This document shows, piece by piece, positions 9,454-18,561 of a DNA stretch of 41,615 nucleotides. Every line of letters begins with the position of its first letter. The first letter of the stretch is position 1. Position numbers and translations under genes: made by a program. Origin of the DNA: Burkholderiales bacterium. GTDB lineage: Bacteria; Pseudomonadota; Gammaproteobacteria; Burkholderiales; Burkholderiaceae_C. Location of the stretch: positions 1-41,615 of the forward strand of contig PLZH01000123.1 in NCBI GenBank assembly GCA_003152055.1. The letters run 5' to 3'. The notes beneath the pieces are model-generated. The model had not been told where the DNA came from, made no database searches, and saw only the letters and a list, made by a program, of their open reading frames with translations.

Positions 9454-9833
9454 CAATGACGCCGGACGTGCACCCAACCGGTTCGAGGCTCATGCGCGCC
9501 GCCGAGCTACTTGAGCAGGCGCCCGGAGAGGTGGCTGCGTGGCTGCGATGGAAATGCGTGGACTATCACCTCTGCCGATTCAAACGCCCCGCAGCGCTGG
9601 CGGACAGGGCGTCCGCCACGACGAGGTGTCCGCCAAGAGCAGCCGTTCGCGGCATTCCGCTTTTGGCCGGGACGTCGAGTTCGAGGCGAAGCCCGGCAGC
9701 GGTCCTTCTGTGTGATCGCGAGACTTCCCAACGTCAGCTGTCGGCCAGCGTCGCGAACGGGTGGTCCGAGCCAGGAAGGGAGGTCGCCAACGACCGCTTC
9801 GCGGAAGCGGCGTTGACGTGATCAGGATGCGCG

Positions 9834-11084
9834 CTACTTCGAGAACCAACCGGAGATGTGCTGGCGCATGCGCAGGAAGAATCCCGCGCGCTCCACGCCA
9901 GCAAGCGCCACGACCGGCGCCTCCCCGAGTTGCTTGCCGTTGGCCGTGACGACGACCTTGCCGATCACGGCACCCTTGGAGACCGGCGCTTCCAGGCCCG
10001 GGGTCAGCAAGACCGAGGTCTTGACCGCGGCGCCTTGTCCCTTCGGTATCACCAGCGTCCACGACTGTGCAACGCCCGCCGCGACATCGGGCGCCACGCC
10101 GTACAGCACCTTGGCGGTCGCCAGTGTCGCGCCTGCCTGGACAGGGGTCGCCTCCTCGAAGTTGCTGTAGCCCCAGTTGAACAGCACCCGGGTCTGGTCA
10201 GCTCGAGCTTGCGCGCTGTTCGCGTTCATGATGACCGAAATCAGGCGCATCCCGTTTCGCTTGGCCGAAGCGGTTAAGCAATACCCAGCTTCCTCCGTGT
10301 GCCCCGTCTTGAGTCCGTCGACGGTCGGATCGGTGTACAGCAACGCATTGCGATTGCCCTGCTTGATGCCGTTGTAGGTGAACTCGTGCTCCGCGTAGAT
10401 CGGGTAGTACTCGGCGCTATTGCGGATGATCGCCTGCGAGAGCACGGCGAGGTCGCGTGCCGAGGCTTTGTGGCTGGGGCTGGGCAGCCCGTCCGAATTT
10501 TCGAAGTGCGTATGCGTCATTCCCAGCTTCGCCGCTTCCGCATTCATCATGGCGACGAACCCGGATTGCGAGCCGCCGATATGCTCGGCCAACGCCTTGG
10601 AGGCGTCGTTCCCGCTGTCGATGACGACACCGCGCAGCATGTCGATCAAGGGCACCTGCGCGTTGAGCGGCACGAACATGCAACTGTCGCCATCCTTGCC
10701 GCCGCGGCACCAGGCGCTCAGGCTCATGGTGACCGGTTCGGTAGGCTTCAGCTTGCCGCTCTTCAGCCCCTGTTCCACCAGGTAGCTGGTCATCATTTTG
10801 GTCAGGGACGCGGGCGGAAGCGGTTCGTCCGGATTGGAGGAGGCGAAGATCTGCCCCGTGTTGAAGTCCATCAGGACCCATGCCCTGTTGGCGAGCACCG
10901 GCACCGAGAGTCCATTCGCGTCGGTGGTCGTCGCGGGCTCGGTGGATGCGGCCGGCTTGGGCTTGTGAGCTGCTGCGTGGGCCTTGGGATGCGGCGCGCC
11001 AGAAGCAGTCCCAGCCAAGCCGACCAGGATCAAGGTTGCAAGGATGGAAGGGAGTAGAGGGGAAGTGCGAAGACTGAGGGTCAT
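9834..11084 (-). CDS. dacC: D-alanyl-D-alanine carboxypeptidase (PBP5/6 family)
   Basis: 416 aa from MTLSLRTSPLLP; signal peptide; SLTK ('PPASLTKMMTSYL'), 'SGNDASKALAEHIGG', 'DGLKTGHTEEAGYCL' (KTG box). Confidence 0.9.
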   Translation of the reverse strand: MTLSLRTSPLLPSILATLILVGLAGTASGAPHPKAHAAAHKPKPAASTEPATTTDANGLSVPVLANRAWVLMDFNTGQIFASSNPDEPLPPASLTKMMTSYLVEQGLKSGKLKPTEPVTMSLSAWCRGGKDGDSCMFVPLNAQVPLIDMLRGVVIDSGNDASKALAEHIGGSQSGFVAMMNAEAAKLGMTHTHFENSDGLPSPSHKASARDLAVLSQAIIRNSAEYYPIYAEHEFTYNGIKQGNRNALLYTDPTVDGLKTGHTEEAGYCLTASAKRNGMRLISVIMNANSAQARADQTRVLFNWGYSNFEEATPVQAGATLATAKVLYGVAPDVAAGVAQSWTLVIPKGQGAAVKTSVLLTPGLEAPVSKGAVIGKVVVTANGKQLGEAPVVALAGVERAGFFLRMRQHISGWFSK

Positions 11085-12013
11085 TGAGAGATGCTTCCTG
11101 AAGAAGCCAGTATGTAGCTCGCGACCAGGCCAGGGACGGCGAAATCTGGTTTGGCGTACCTGGGTGACTCGACACGGGGTCGCGCGTGGATCATGGCCAA
11201 TTGTGGCGGCTCTGCATGCCCCACTGACTCGGCTGGCGACTGCGATCCGGCGGCATGACTCCGATGTCGTCTCGAAGGATGAGCAACAGGTCAGGAAGCG
11301 CAGATGGCCCACCCCAGGCGTCTTGCGACGCGACGGACCTGGCAGGAGGCTCAGCTCTGACAAACCAGGGTGTCCTCGCAGAAGCGTTCCACAACACGAG
11401 TGGCGGAAGATGCCAGGAGGGCGAGTCGAGATGACTGACCTGCATGTCCGCTTCGCGGCGTTGCGGTGCAACCTTGCAAAGTCCGCAAGGGTCGGCAGCT
11501 TCAGTTCGGCTATTCGAACTGCGCTGACGTACCTCCTGCATCGGATGTCGGTCAGGGCCGCGAGAGCGTGAGCGACTGGATTGGAGAACGAGCGAGTTCG
11601 AGCGGCCGTCGCCCCATGGCGGCTGTCCTTTGAAACCAGTCATTGGCAATGGCGGTTTCCCGATCGATCGTATTACTGCAACTGGCCGAGAGCGTGCGGC
11701 CGGCGGCTTCGGGGAGCTGACGCTCGTCGCACAGCGGCGTTCTTCGGCTTCAGACTATCTGCTGCCGTTCGAGCTCGGCGGACGAATGTCGGCAGTCGCC
11801 GGGACCGGCCAGTCATGTTGCTAAAGAGGCGGACCGGTCTACGTCGGAGCTTGACCTCACCTCAGCGCACCGCTCGCCGCTTCAACTCGGCCCGAAGCGG
11901 TTGATTTTCTGCGGCCCACGCAAGCAGGGCTAGCGGCTTTCGATGGGGCTCGGGCCTTGTGAAATGCGTCACGCCGAAAGCAACCTCGCGCGGGTGCGCA
12001 TGGGTCTACGCTG

Positions 12014-12316
12014 TTGGGCGTCGAAACCGCCGAGAGCAGATCCTTGGTCAATAGAAAGCAGAACGGTCTCGAGGCCTTCGTCGACCTCATCGCACTGGCA
12101 CCATGGTGGGCCGGGGTGAGCTTGGCTGTCGTGAGCTACTTCGTCTTGGGCTCGTTCGCTCATGTAGCGCCGGCGGCGGTCAAGAGCATGGACGAAATGC
12201 CTACGCTTATGGCGATCAGCTACCTCAAAGGTCTCGCTCACCTGGGGCAATTTCTCGTACCCGTTCTCTGTCTCATTGCCGCCATCTTGTCTGCGATCGC
12301 ACGAAAGAGCCGCTAG
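12014..12316 (+). CDS. Small 2TM protein resembling the N-terminal membrane anchor of Mrr-type restriction endonucleases
   Basis: 100 aa 'LEAFVDLIALAPWWAGVSLAVVSYFVLGSFAHVAPAA...LGQFLVPVLCLIAAILSAIARKSR'; no nuclease domain follows in frame; start uncertain. Confidence 0.4.
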   Translation: MGVETAESRSLVNRKQNGLEAFVDLIALAPWWAGVSLAVVSYFVLGSFAHVAPAAVKSMDEMPTLMAISYLKGLAHLGQFLVPVLCLIAAILSAIARKSR

Positions 12317-12357
12317 CTCGCCCGCTTGTCGGAGATCGGCTTTCGGGGGACACGGGC

Positions 12358-12756
12358 ATGACCGACGACGACACGATCGCCCGTTTCGCCAAGGAGCACA
12401 ACTGGCACCCCGATTTCCTGGCGCTTCTAGTGGAATCGAACTGGTGCTGCGTCTACTGCGGGCGGAGCTTCATGGCCGACCATCACTTGTACTTCGCGTT
12501 TACCCATGACCATCTCGTGCCCTCCTCGAAGGACGGCAGCAAGGACGGACAGCACAACCTCGTGGCGGCCTGCGACTCCTGCAACAAGCTCAAGGGTAAG
12601 TGGAATCCTCTCGAGGCGAACCCTGGTCTGACGACCAAAGCGGAACTGCTCAAGGTCTGCCGGGAGTACGTCTCCGCGAGGTTGCTGGACCGCGAGGCGC
12701 GGGTTGGGAAGGCGCGCGCAGCGGCGGAGGCGCTGGGCTTGTGGCTCGCGCCATGA
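12358..12756 (+). CDS. HNH endonuclease
   Basis: 'CCVYCGRSFMADHHLYFAFTHDHLVPSSKDGSKDGQHNLVAACDSCNKLKGKWNP': CxxC, HDHLVP, N, CxxCN/K. Confidence 0.85.
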   Translation: MTDDDTIARFAKEHNWHPDFLALLVESNWCCVYCGRSFMADHHLYFAFTHDHLVPSSKDGSKDGQHNLVAACDSCNKLKGKWNPLEANPGLTTKAELLKVCREYVSARLLDREARVGKARAAAEALGLWLAP

Positions 12757-13091
12757 CGGCACTGCCCGGTCCAACGGGGCCGCGCACGCCCGAACGTCTG
12801 AGTTTGCCGTAGGCCGGTCGAAACTATCTGCCGTCACTCCGACTCCACGTTTGAATGACCGCCGTCGGCAAAAGGAGTCGTTCGTCAGCGTCCGCTTCCA
12901 GGGAGTGCCGAATCGGACGTTTCCCGCGTACCTTCTACTGGGTCAGAGGAAGGGACTAGTCGACACGACAATCGTGAATGCTCCTCGCTTTGAGTTCTAC
13001 GTCGTCCGCTCGAAGGTCGCGCAGGTATTCGTGCGCAGGCTAGCGATGCTCGCAGTCGCTGTGCTGCCCCGATTCCACGGACAATCTGCCG

Positions 13092-13820
13092 ATGACCCGC
13101 GACGACAAGGTGACGGCAGCGTGCGTGATCGCCGTGATCGTCTTCACCATGGCGGCTCTGGCGTGGCCGCTTTATCCCTTTCCATCCTTGCCCGCCGGCA
13201 AGAACTGGCTAGACGGCATGCAGGCGATCGCAGAGACCGTCAGCGCGTTTTCGACCACCGCTGCCATCATCGTTGGCGCCGTCGTGGTCTATTGGCAGGT
13301 CGGTCGCCAGCACGCGAAGGATGCGGAGAGGGCGCTCGCGGAGGAAGTGCGCCGTCTGAAGATCATGGCAAGTGGCGTCTTCCACTGCCGCGCACTGTGC
13401 CAGCAGATGCTCGATCAAAACAATATCGGCGGGCCAATTTGGGAGCAGCACGGCGCGCTGGAAAGGCAGTCGGAGCTCTTGTCAAAGATCCCCTTGCTCG
13501 ACTTTCCCGACTGGGATGCCGCCTATGCCGTGTCGGATGTGGCTTTGATTACCTCGAAGCTAGGTGAACAAATCGCCGAACGCCCGGGACTCGATATACC
13601 CGCCAACACTCAAAGACGCCGCGAAGAGCATCTGAACGTCGCCGAGAACAATTTCCGCGCAGCCGAAACCATCTTGCGCTACCTGTTGAATGCGCGCGGC
13701 ACGGATGTGCCCCCGGAGCGAGTGAGCCACAACGGCATTGCGTACTGCTCGGCGCCGCTTGAAGACCGGCAGCGCGAAGCAGACACAGCGGTACTGCTCA
13801 CGCAGCTGAAGGCGATATGA
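13092..13820 (+). CDS. 2TM membrane protein with cytoplasmic helical domain, unknown function
   Basis: 242 aa; two hydrophobic segments (AACVIAVIVFTMAALAWPLY; FSTTAAIIVGAVVVYWQV) then charged helical region; overlaps tcmP by 4 bp (ATGA). Confidence 0.65.
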   Translation: MTRDDKVTAACVIAVIVFTMAALAWPLYPFPSLPAGKNWLDGMQAIAETVSAFSTTAAIIVGAVVVYWQVGRQHAKDAERALAEEVRRLKIMASGVFHCRALCQQMLDQNNIGGPIWEQHGALERQSELLSKIPLLDFPDWDAAYAVSDVALITSKLGEQIAERPGLDIPANTQRRREEHLNVAENNFRAAETILRYLLNARGTDVPPERVSHNGIAYCSAPLEDRQREADTAVLLTQLKAI

Positions 13821-14671
13821 GACATCAATTCGTGCTCGCCGATCGCGAGGATCCGCACCCCGATCTGCTGATCGAGAAGGGTCGGCAAGGGAATGGCGTC
13901 GGCGACTGGGTGCCGGCGATGAAGCACATGTACCTCGCCAAGTGGATTGAGGGCACGCGCGAGATGCGCAAGCGGTTTCCCGACCGCGTGCTCGTCGATC
14001 TGTTCTGTGGACCTGGCCGGATTCAAGTCGAAGGCGAAACCCGCACACGGTTGGGCGGCGCGCAGATCGCCTGGCTGCACTCGCAGCTGGACGACACGGC
14101 GCCGTTCACGAAGTGCGTCACGTCAGACATCGATCAAGCTCGCTCGGATGCTTGCGCGCAGCGCCTGCGTGCCTTAGGCGCTCCCGTCGAGCCCCTATGC
14201 GGCGCGGCCGCAGATGTGGTCGACCGCGCGGCACTGCTCGTACCGCCGACCGCGCTGTGCCTGGCTTACCTCGATCCGTACAGCCTCGAATTTCTCTCGT
14301 GGGATGTGATCACGAGGCTCGCGCAGCTGAAGCACGTCGACTTCGCCGTGCACTTCAGCACCTCCGATCTGCGCCGCAACGTGAAGATGGACTTCGAGCG
14401 CGAGGGCAAACGCTTCGACAAGGTCGCGCCCGGCTGGCGCAAAGAGATCGACGTGCAGTCGTTCTTTCGCGGCGACGCGGACGACGAGTTCTTCGACTAC
14501 TGGTGCCGGCAGATCGAATCGCTCGGCTTCACCATCAGCCAACGCTTTCCGCTGATCCGCACGAAGAAGAACGCACCGCTCTATCACCTCGTGTTTTTCA
14601 GCCGTCACGCATCGCCCGTGAGAGTCTGGGGCGACGTGGCTCAGGGCGTGAATCGTGAACTTCCGTTCTAG
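13817..14671 (+). CDS. tcmP: Three-Cys-motif partner protein TcmP
   Basis: 'YLAKWIEGT..', 'VLVDLFCGPGRIQVEGETRTRLGGAQIA', 'ALCLAYLDPYSLEFLSWDVITRLAQLKHVDFAVHFSTSDLRRN'; adjacent to the Gp37/Gp68-type three-Cys protein. Confidence 0.85.
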   Translation: MRHQFVLADREDPHPDLLIEKGRQGNGVGDWVPAMKHMYLAKWIEGTREMRKRFPDRVLVDLFCGPGRIQVEGETRTRLGGAQIAWLHSQLDDTAPFTKCVTSDIDQARSDACAQRLRALGAPVEPLCGAAADVVDRAALLVPPTALCLAYLDPYSLEFLSWDVITRLAQLKHVDFAVHFSTSDLRRNVKMDFEREGKRFDKVAPGWRKEIDVQSFFRGDADDEFFDYWCRQIESLGFTISQRFPLIRTKKNAPLYHLVFFSRHASPVRVWGDVAQGVNRELPF

Positions 14672-15414
14672 GCGACGGCTAGCTCGATCACCGGATACTC
14701 ATTCCACTGCCGACCAGCCAGCTGCCGACCGTTCGCTTTCTTGTTGCGCCGGATGCCGTCGGCACCCCAGGCACCCCATTGCTTGAAGAAGAACGCGACG
14801 CCTTGCCGCTCGGCCTGCACGCGCACGTTCTCAGCCCACTCGGCGGCCATCGGTCGCGCCTTGTGGCCGCTCTCGCCGCCGACGATGACCCAGTGAATGC
14901 CGGCCAGGTCGAGCACGCCCACGTCGCGCAGCAGCGGCTCGACGGATAGAAAGCGCACCGCGGCGTCGATCGAGCGGAGATGTTCGATGCGAGGCACGCC
15001 GTAGCGCTGATCTTCGACCGACACGCCGAGCCAGACGTTTGGCGGGCTCTCGCGATGCGCGAAGAACCGAGCCATGCGCTGCGCTCGCTTCGTCAGGATC
15101 TGGTAGGTGTGCTGCGGCGTGCTCGCGCACACGTCGATCACCTGCTCGACGAAGGCATCCGGCACTCCGACTTGGAAGAGATCAGACATCGAATTGACGA
15201 AGTACGTCGTCGGTGCCCGGCGACGCAGCGGCTGCTCCAGACGCTCCGGGTGAAGCGTCAGCTCGAAGCCGTTTTCATAGCCTGCCGCGCCCATCGCCTT
15301 GAGGCGTCGCGACATCGTCTCTGCATAGCAGTGCTTGCAGCCCGGCGAGATCTTCGTGCAACCGGTGACGGGGTTCCACGTGTGCTCTGTCCACTCGATC
15401 GACGATTCGGCCAT
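14668..15414 (-). CDS. Phage Gp37/Gp68-family (DUF5131) three-Cys-motif protein
   Basis: 248 aa; 'SSIEWTEHTWNPVTGCTKISPGCKHCYAETMSRRL' (CX6CX2C), 'YFVNSMSDLFQ', 'VWLGVSVEDQRYG', 'IHWVIVGGESGHKARP'. Confidence 0.9.
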   Translation of the reverse strand: MAESSIEWTEHTWNPVTGCTKISPGCKHCYAETMSRRLKAMGAAGYENGFELTLHPERLEQPLRRRAPTTYFVNSMSDLFQVGVPDAFVEQVIDVCASTPQHTYQILTKRAQRMARFFAHRESPPNVWLGVSVEDQRYGVPRIEHLRSIDAAVRFLSVEPLLRDVGVLDLAGIHWVIVGGESGHKARPMAAEWAENVRVQAERQGVAFFFKQWGAWGADGIRRNKKANGRQLAGRQWNEYPVIELAVA

Positions 15415-15455
15415 GCGTCACCTCGCGGCGCATTGTGCCGGACGTGTGAGGGCGA

Positions 15456-15683
15456 TCACGACGGCTCGCCGCCCCCTGTCCGGTCGACACGCGGAATGCC
15501 GCGACGCAGCCACGTGATTGCCGCATCAGCTGGCGCGAGCGTGCGCAGCGACTCGTCGTGCCAGAGCTCGGCGGCCGCCTCCTCCAGGCTCGTCGGATCG
15601 GCGTGCGGCCAGTGCTCGCGCAGGCGCCACGCGCATCGTGCGAGCCATTGCACGTCGGCCAAGTTGCCCGCGTATCGGCTCAT
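15456..15683 (-). CDS. Small protein of unknown function, first gene of the putative LexA-controlled unit
   Basis: 75 aa from MSRYAGNLADVQWLARCAWRLREHWPHADP...; start codon 5 bp from the SOS box. Confidence 0.5.
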   Translation of the reverse strand: MSRYAGNLADVQWLARCAWRLREHWPHADPTSLEEAAAELWHDESLRTLAPADAAITWLRRGIPRVDRTGGGEPS

Positions 15684-15688
15684 GGCGA

Positions 15689-15708
15689 TACTGTATATCC
15701 ATACAGTA
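15689..15708. promoter_or_regulatory. Near-consensus LexA (SOS) box
   Basis: TACTGTATATCCATACAGTA: perfect 8-bp arms; contains CTGT-N8-ACAG; two differences from TACTGTATATATATACAGTA. Confidence 0.85.
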
Positions 15709-15721
15709 TTCAGCGCAAGCG

Positions 15722-15922
15722 ATGCCGAGCCCGTCAAATTGCCTCTGTGGATCCGACGAGTTCACCCGCGTGACGGTTCGCCAGAAGAGCGGCGAGCTCT
15801 ACACGACCGAGTTCGTCAGCTGCCGGGCCTGCGGGGTCATGTATCACCGGCCGGACCTGGCCAAGCCGATCGAAGCGATGACGCCCAGCGCCGCGACTAC
15901 CTGCGCCGGATCGGCTGGCTGA
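15722..15922 (+). CDS. Small CxC/CxxC-containing protein, divergent from the SOS box
   Basis: 66 aa 'MPSPSNCLCGSDEFTRVTVRQKSGELYTTEFVSCRACGVMYHRPD', zinc-ribbon-like. Confidence 0.4.
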   Translation: MPSPSNCLCGSDEFTRVTVRQKSGELYTTEFVSCRACGVMYHRPDLAKPIEAMTPSAATTCAGSAG

Positions 15923-16184
15923 CCGGTTCGACAGAGTCGATATGGCTCGTCCAGCGTCATCGCTCAAGCCATGGGGGTCGCACGCCGATACTGCCGCATG
16001 CGCAAGCCGCAGCCGAAGCCTGCCGTCGCCGTCGTTGATGCCCGCGAGACCGTGCTAGACGCCGCCAAGCGCGTCGGCGAGGGCAGCGTGACGCCTGAGA
16101 TCGAAACGCTTCGCTTGCGGCTGGAGAAAGCCACCGGCGTGCCGCTGGCGGAGCTCGCGAGCACGCGCAGACGTGGCCAGCTTC

Positions 16185-16502
16185 CTAGGCGTCGACCGCC
16201 CGGGCTAGCGTGAATATCCGTTCGGCGATGCGGCGGCCGGTCGCGTTTCGCATCTGGTCAAGCGTATTGACGAGCGCGGACCTATACGGCGTGCCGTCCG
16301 GGTCTCGGACTGGCCCTCGCCGGGTAAGTGCATCAAGCACCGACTCAAACTCGTCCCTGAGCTCCGCGGGCACCTGGCCAGGTTCCAGCTGGCGAAGATA
16401 AAAGTACGCACCTCGTAGTCGTTCGCGCACGTCGCCCTCACGGACTGCGAGCGCGTGCAAGGCACCGAGGAACTTCTCGCGACACCTACGTGTGGCAGGC
16501 AT
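16185..16502 (-). CDS. Hypothetical protein
   Basis: 105 aa from MPATRRCREKFLGALHALAV; adjacent to the 16511-17062 gene on the same strand. Confidence 0.4.
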   Translation of the reverse strand: MPATRRCREKFLGALHALAVREGDVRERLRGAYFYLRQLEPGQVPAELRDEFESVLDALTRRGPVRDPDGTPYRSALVNTLDQMRNATGRRIAERIFTLARAVDA

Positions 16503-16510
16503 CGCGCGAT

Positions 16511-17062
16511 TTAGGCGCTTGCCAGGGGGAACACGCGCCACGCTTCGGTGACGGCGGCATTGCCCGTATATGTGCCCGAACGAACGGGCTCGACGAAACG
16601 ATAAATCCGTTGAAGAGTACGCTCGTTCTCGGCGTCGGGCCGGACCCCAACGGATAGGCCGTTGCAGCAGCGGACCATGTCTGCCCAAGTCGTCGGGCTC
16701 GACTTGAAGTCAGGCATCGCCCAGTGATGCAGCTGCTTGAAGAACGGATCGATCTCGCCGTCAGCCTCCAGCGCCTTAAGTTCACTGATCGACCTCGTGC
16801 GCGGATGGCCAGGCGGGAATAGCTCGACGGACAGCGCGTTCGCTGCGCCGATAGCCTCGTGTGCTGTCGAGTAGCCCCCTTTCGTGTGATGAGACTCGCT
16901 CGGATCGCCCGGGTGCGAAGCGATGAAGGTCACTAGCCCGAACCATGGCCCATCGCCTTCCTGCCACGCGCTAGCCATCAACCGGCCGTCAATGCAGTTG
17001 GAGGTGTCGAGATACTTTTTGATCGTCGGGGGCTTCATGCGCGCGATCATCGTCGTTGTCAC
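16511..17062 (-). CDS. Hypothetical protein
   Basis: Up to 183 aa, likely start MKPPTIKKYLDTSNCIDGRLMASAWQ; ordinary protein-like composition. Confidence 0.5.
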   Translation of the reverse strand: MTTTMIARMKPPTIKKYLDTSNCIDGRLMASAWQEGDGPWFGLVTFIASHPGDPSESHHTKGGYSTAHEAIGAANALSVELFPPGHPRTRSISELKALEADGEIDPFFKQLHHWAMPDFKSSPTTWADMVRCCNGLSVGVRPDAENERTLQRIYRFVEPVRSGTYTGNAAVTEAWRVFPLASA

Positions 17063-17308
17063 GGGCTGCGACTACCGGGCCTCTTTCGGACGCCGGTTCG
17101 GTTCCCGAGCGGTCACTCGAATATCGCATTGTGACTTGCTGGGGGGCTAGGGCACTGGCACCGCGGAGAGCGAGCATCGGCGCGGCCTTGCAGCCCCCAG
17201 CTCATTCGAGTTCTCGGTCCGCTTTGAGGCGTATCTATTCGGTCATGAGTGACCGGTTTGGGTGCCAGCGGCCATCAAGCCGACCAAGATGAACTTCTGC
17301 TATCGCTG

Positions 17309-17448
17309 GAGGCCGTGTGAAAACGCGGCGCCGCATCTCTTCGGAATAACAACGAGCCTCTAGATCGGGCTAGGATCGAATTTTGCGACCTCGCCATGGG
17401 TCAAAGGACCCCGGAAATCCTCTTCCCGGGGAGTTTTCACACGGCCTC
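17309..17448. mobile_element. 140-bp MITE-like element with 16-bp perfect terminal inverted repeats and a 4-bp flanking direct repeat
   Basis: GAGGCCGTGTGAAAAC (17309-17324) / GTTTTCACACGGCCTC (17433-17448); gctg on both flanks (17305-17308, 17449-17452). Confidence 0.75.
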
Positions 17449-17509
17449 GCTGCCAAGCAGTCGCAACACTTGAGCCGTCACCGACAGCTGTGGGGTCGTT
17501 GGCTGGCGC

Positions 17510-18526
17510 TCATCGGAGTGGCGACCCGACTCGAAGCACGTGATCGAAGGTATAGACGTGCTCTCTGCCCGATCGTCGGCACCGCCCAACCAATCGCCCC
17601 GAAAGGTCGTTCCCACCCGCGAAGATCGCGACTGACCCGTCGCACTTCGCGCAAAGCGCGGAATATCGAACGAACGCCAACTCGCCGACGTCATCTTCGG
17701 GCGACCGCTTGCGCACCTCAAGCGTCACGTTGGTCTGTGCGAGCGGTGTTAAGACGTCCGGCGCCATGACGATGCGAAGGTCGAACAGATCATCGAAGAA
17801 ACGATGGATCGGGATCAGGATCGCCACGAAACTCGCCAAGGCTAACAGTGACACCAAGTCGCCAAACGCCAGCGGTCGGGTGATCCGCAATCCAAGTGTG
17901 AATGTCGCCGCCACACCAACGATCGCCAACAAGGTCAGCGCGATGATGCCGGCCGCGACCGTCCGCCTGAGCCCGAGAGTCCAGCGGACCACGCCGGACT
18001 TCATCGTCGAGATCAGCCAGGCAGCTGGAGCAGCGACAGCCTCGGGCGTGTAGCGGATGCCGCCCGAAGGCAGGGGCACCGAGTCATCCGGCGAGGTGCG
18101 CTCAAGCAACGGCATCGGCTCGAGACGGTAGTGCGCCGGATTTCCCTGATCCTTGATCAAGCGCGGCAGGTAGGCGAGCCCGTGTCGTCGCGCGACCGCC
18201 TCCAGCCCCTCCTGCCACTGGGATTCGAGCTCAGCTAGCCCCCGCCACAACGGGCTCAGCCAGCCGCTCGGCTCCTTTGAGGTCTCCGGAGCCACTTCGG
18301 CCTTGAGGTTCGACGCGGTGAACGCCGTGCTCAACCCCTTGCACGCCCGATCGCGAGTCCAGCGCGCGAGCACGCCCAGGACCTCGAACGAGTGGTTCTT
18401 GTGCTCCTGGCGGGTTTCGACCAAGAAAGTCCACAGCACCTCCGCAGCCTGGGCCAACGGGGGACTGCTGAGGCCGTCCACGGAGGGTCCGAGGACGGTT
18501 TGGGACTGCACGAGACGGTCGTTCAT
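17510..18526 (-). CDS. Membrane protein of unknown function
   Basis: 338 aa from MNDRLVQSQTVLG; two central TM segments (VAAGIIALTLLAIVGVAATFTLG; LVSLLALASFVAILIPI); C-terminal CxxC 'LCAKCDGSVAIF'. Confidence 0.6.
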   Translation of the reverse strand: MNDRLVQSQTVLGPSVDGLSSPPLAQAAEVLWTFLVETRQEHKNHSFEVLGVLARWTRDRACKGLSTAFTASNLKAEVAPETSKEPSGWLSPLWRGLAELESQWQEGLEAVARRHGLAYLPRLIKDQGNPAHYRLEPMPLLERTSPDDSVPLPSGGIRYTPEAVAAPAAWLISTMKSGVVRWTLGLRRTVAAGIIALTLLAIVGVAATFTLGLRITRPLAFGDLVSLLALASFVAILIPIHRFFDDLFDLRIVMAPDVLTPLAQTNVTLEVRKRSPEDDVGELAFVRYSALCAKCDGSVAIFAGGNDLSGRLVGRCRRSGREHVYTFDHVLRVGSPLR

Positions 18527-18561
18527 ATCTACGGTGCGCCCTCGATCACGAGAGGCACCCC

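Noticed and set aside
12757-13080. Possible small ORFs or RNA between the HNH gene and the 2TM gene
   Set aside because: Resembles scrambled intergenic relic sequence (tttgaatgaccgccgtcggcaaaaggagtc); no supported start/stop or stable structure.
14980-16038. 352-aa plus-strand ORF
   Set aside because: Antisense to the well-supported three-Cys protein; no coherent domain.
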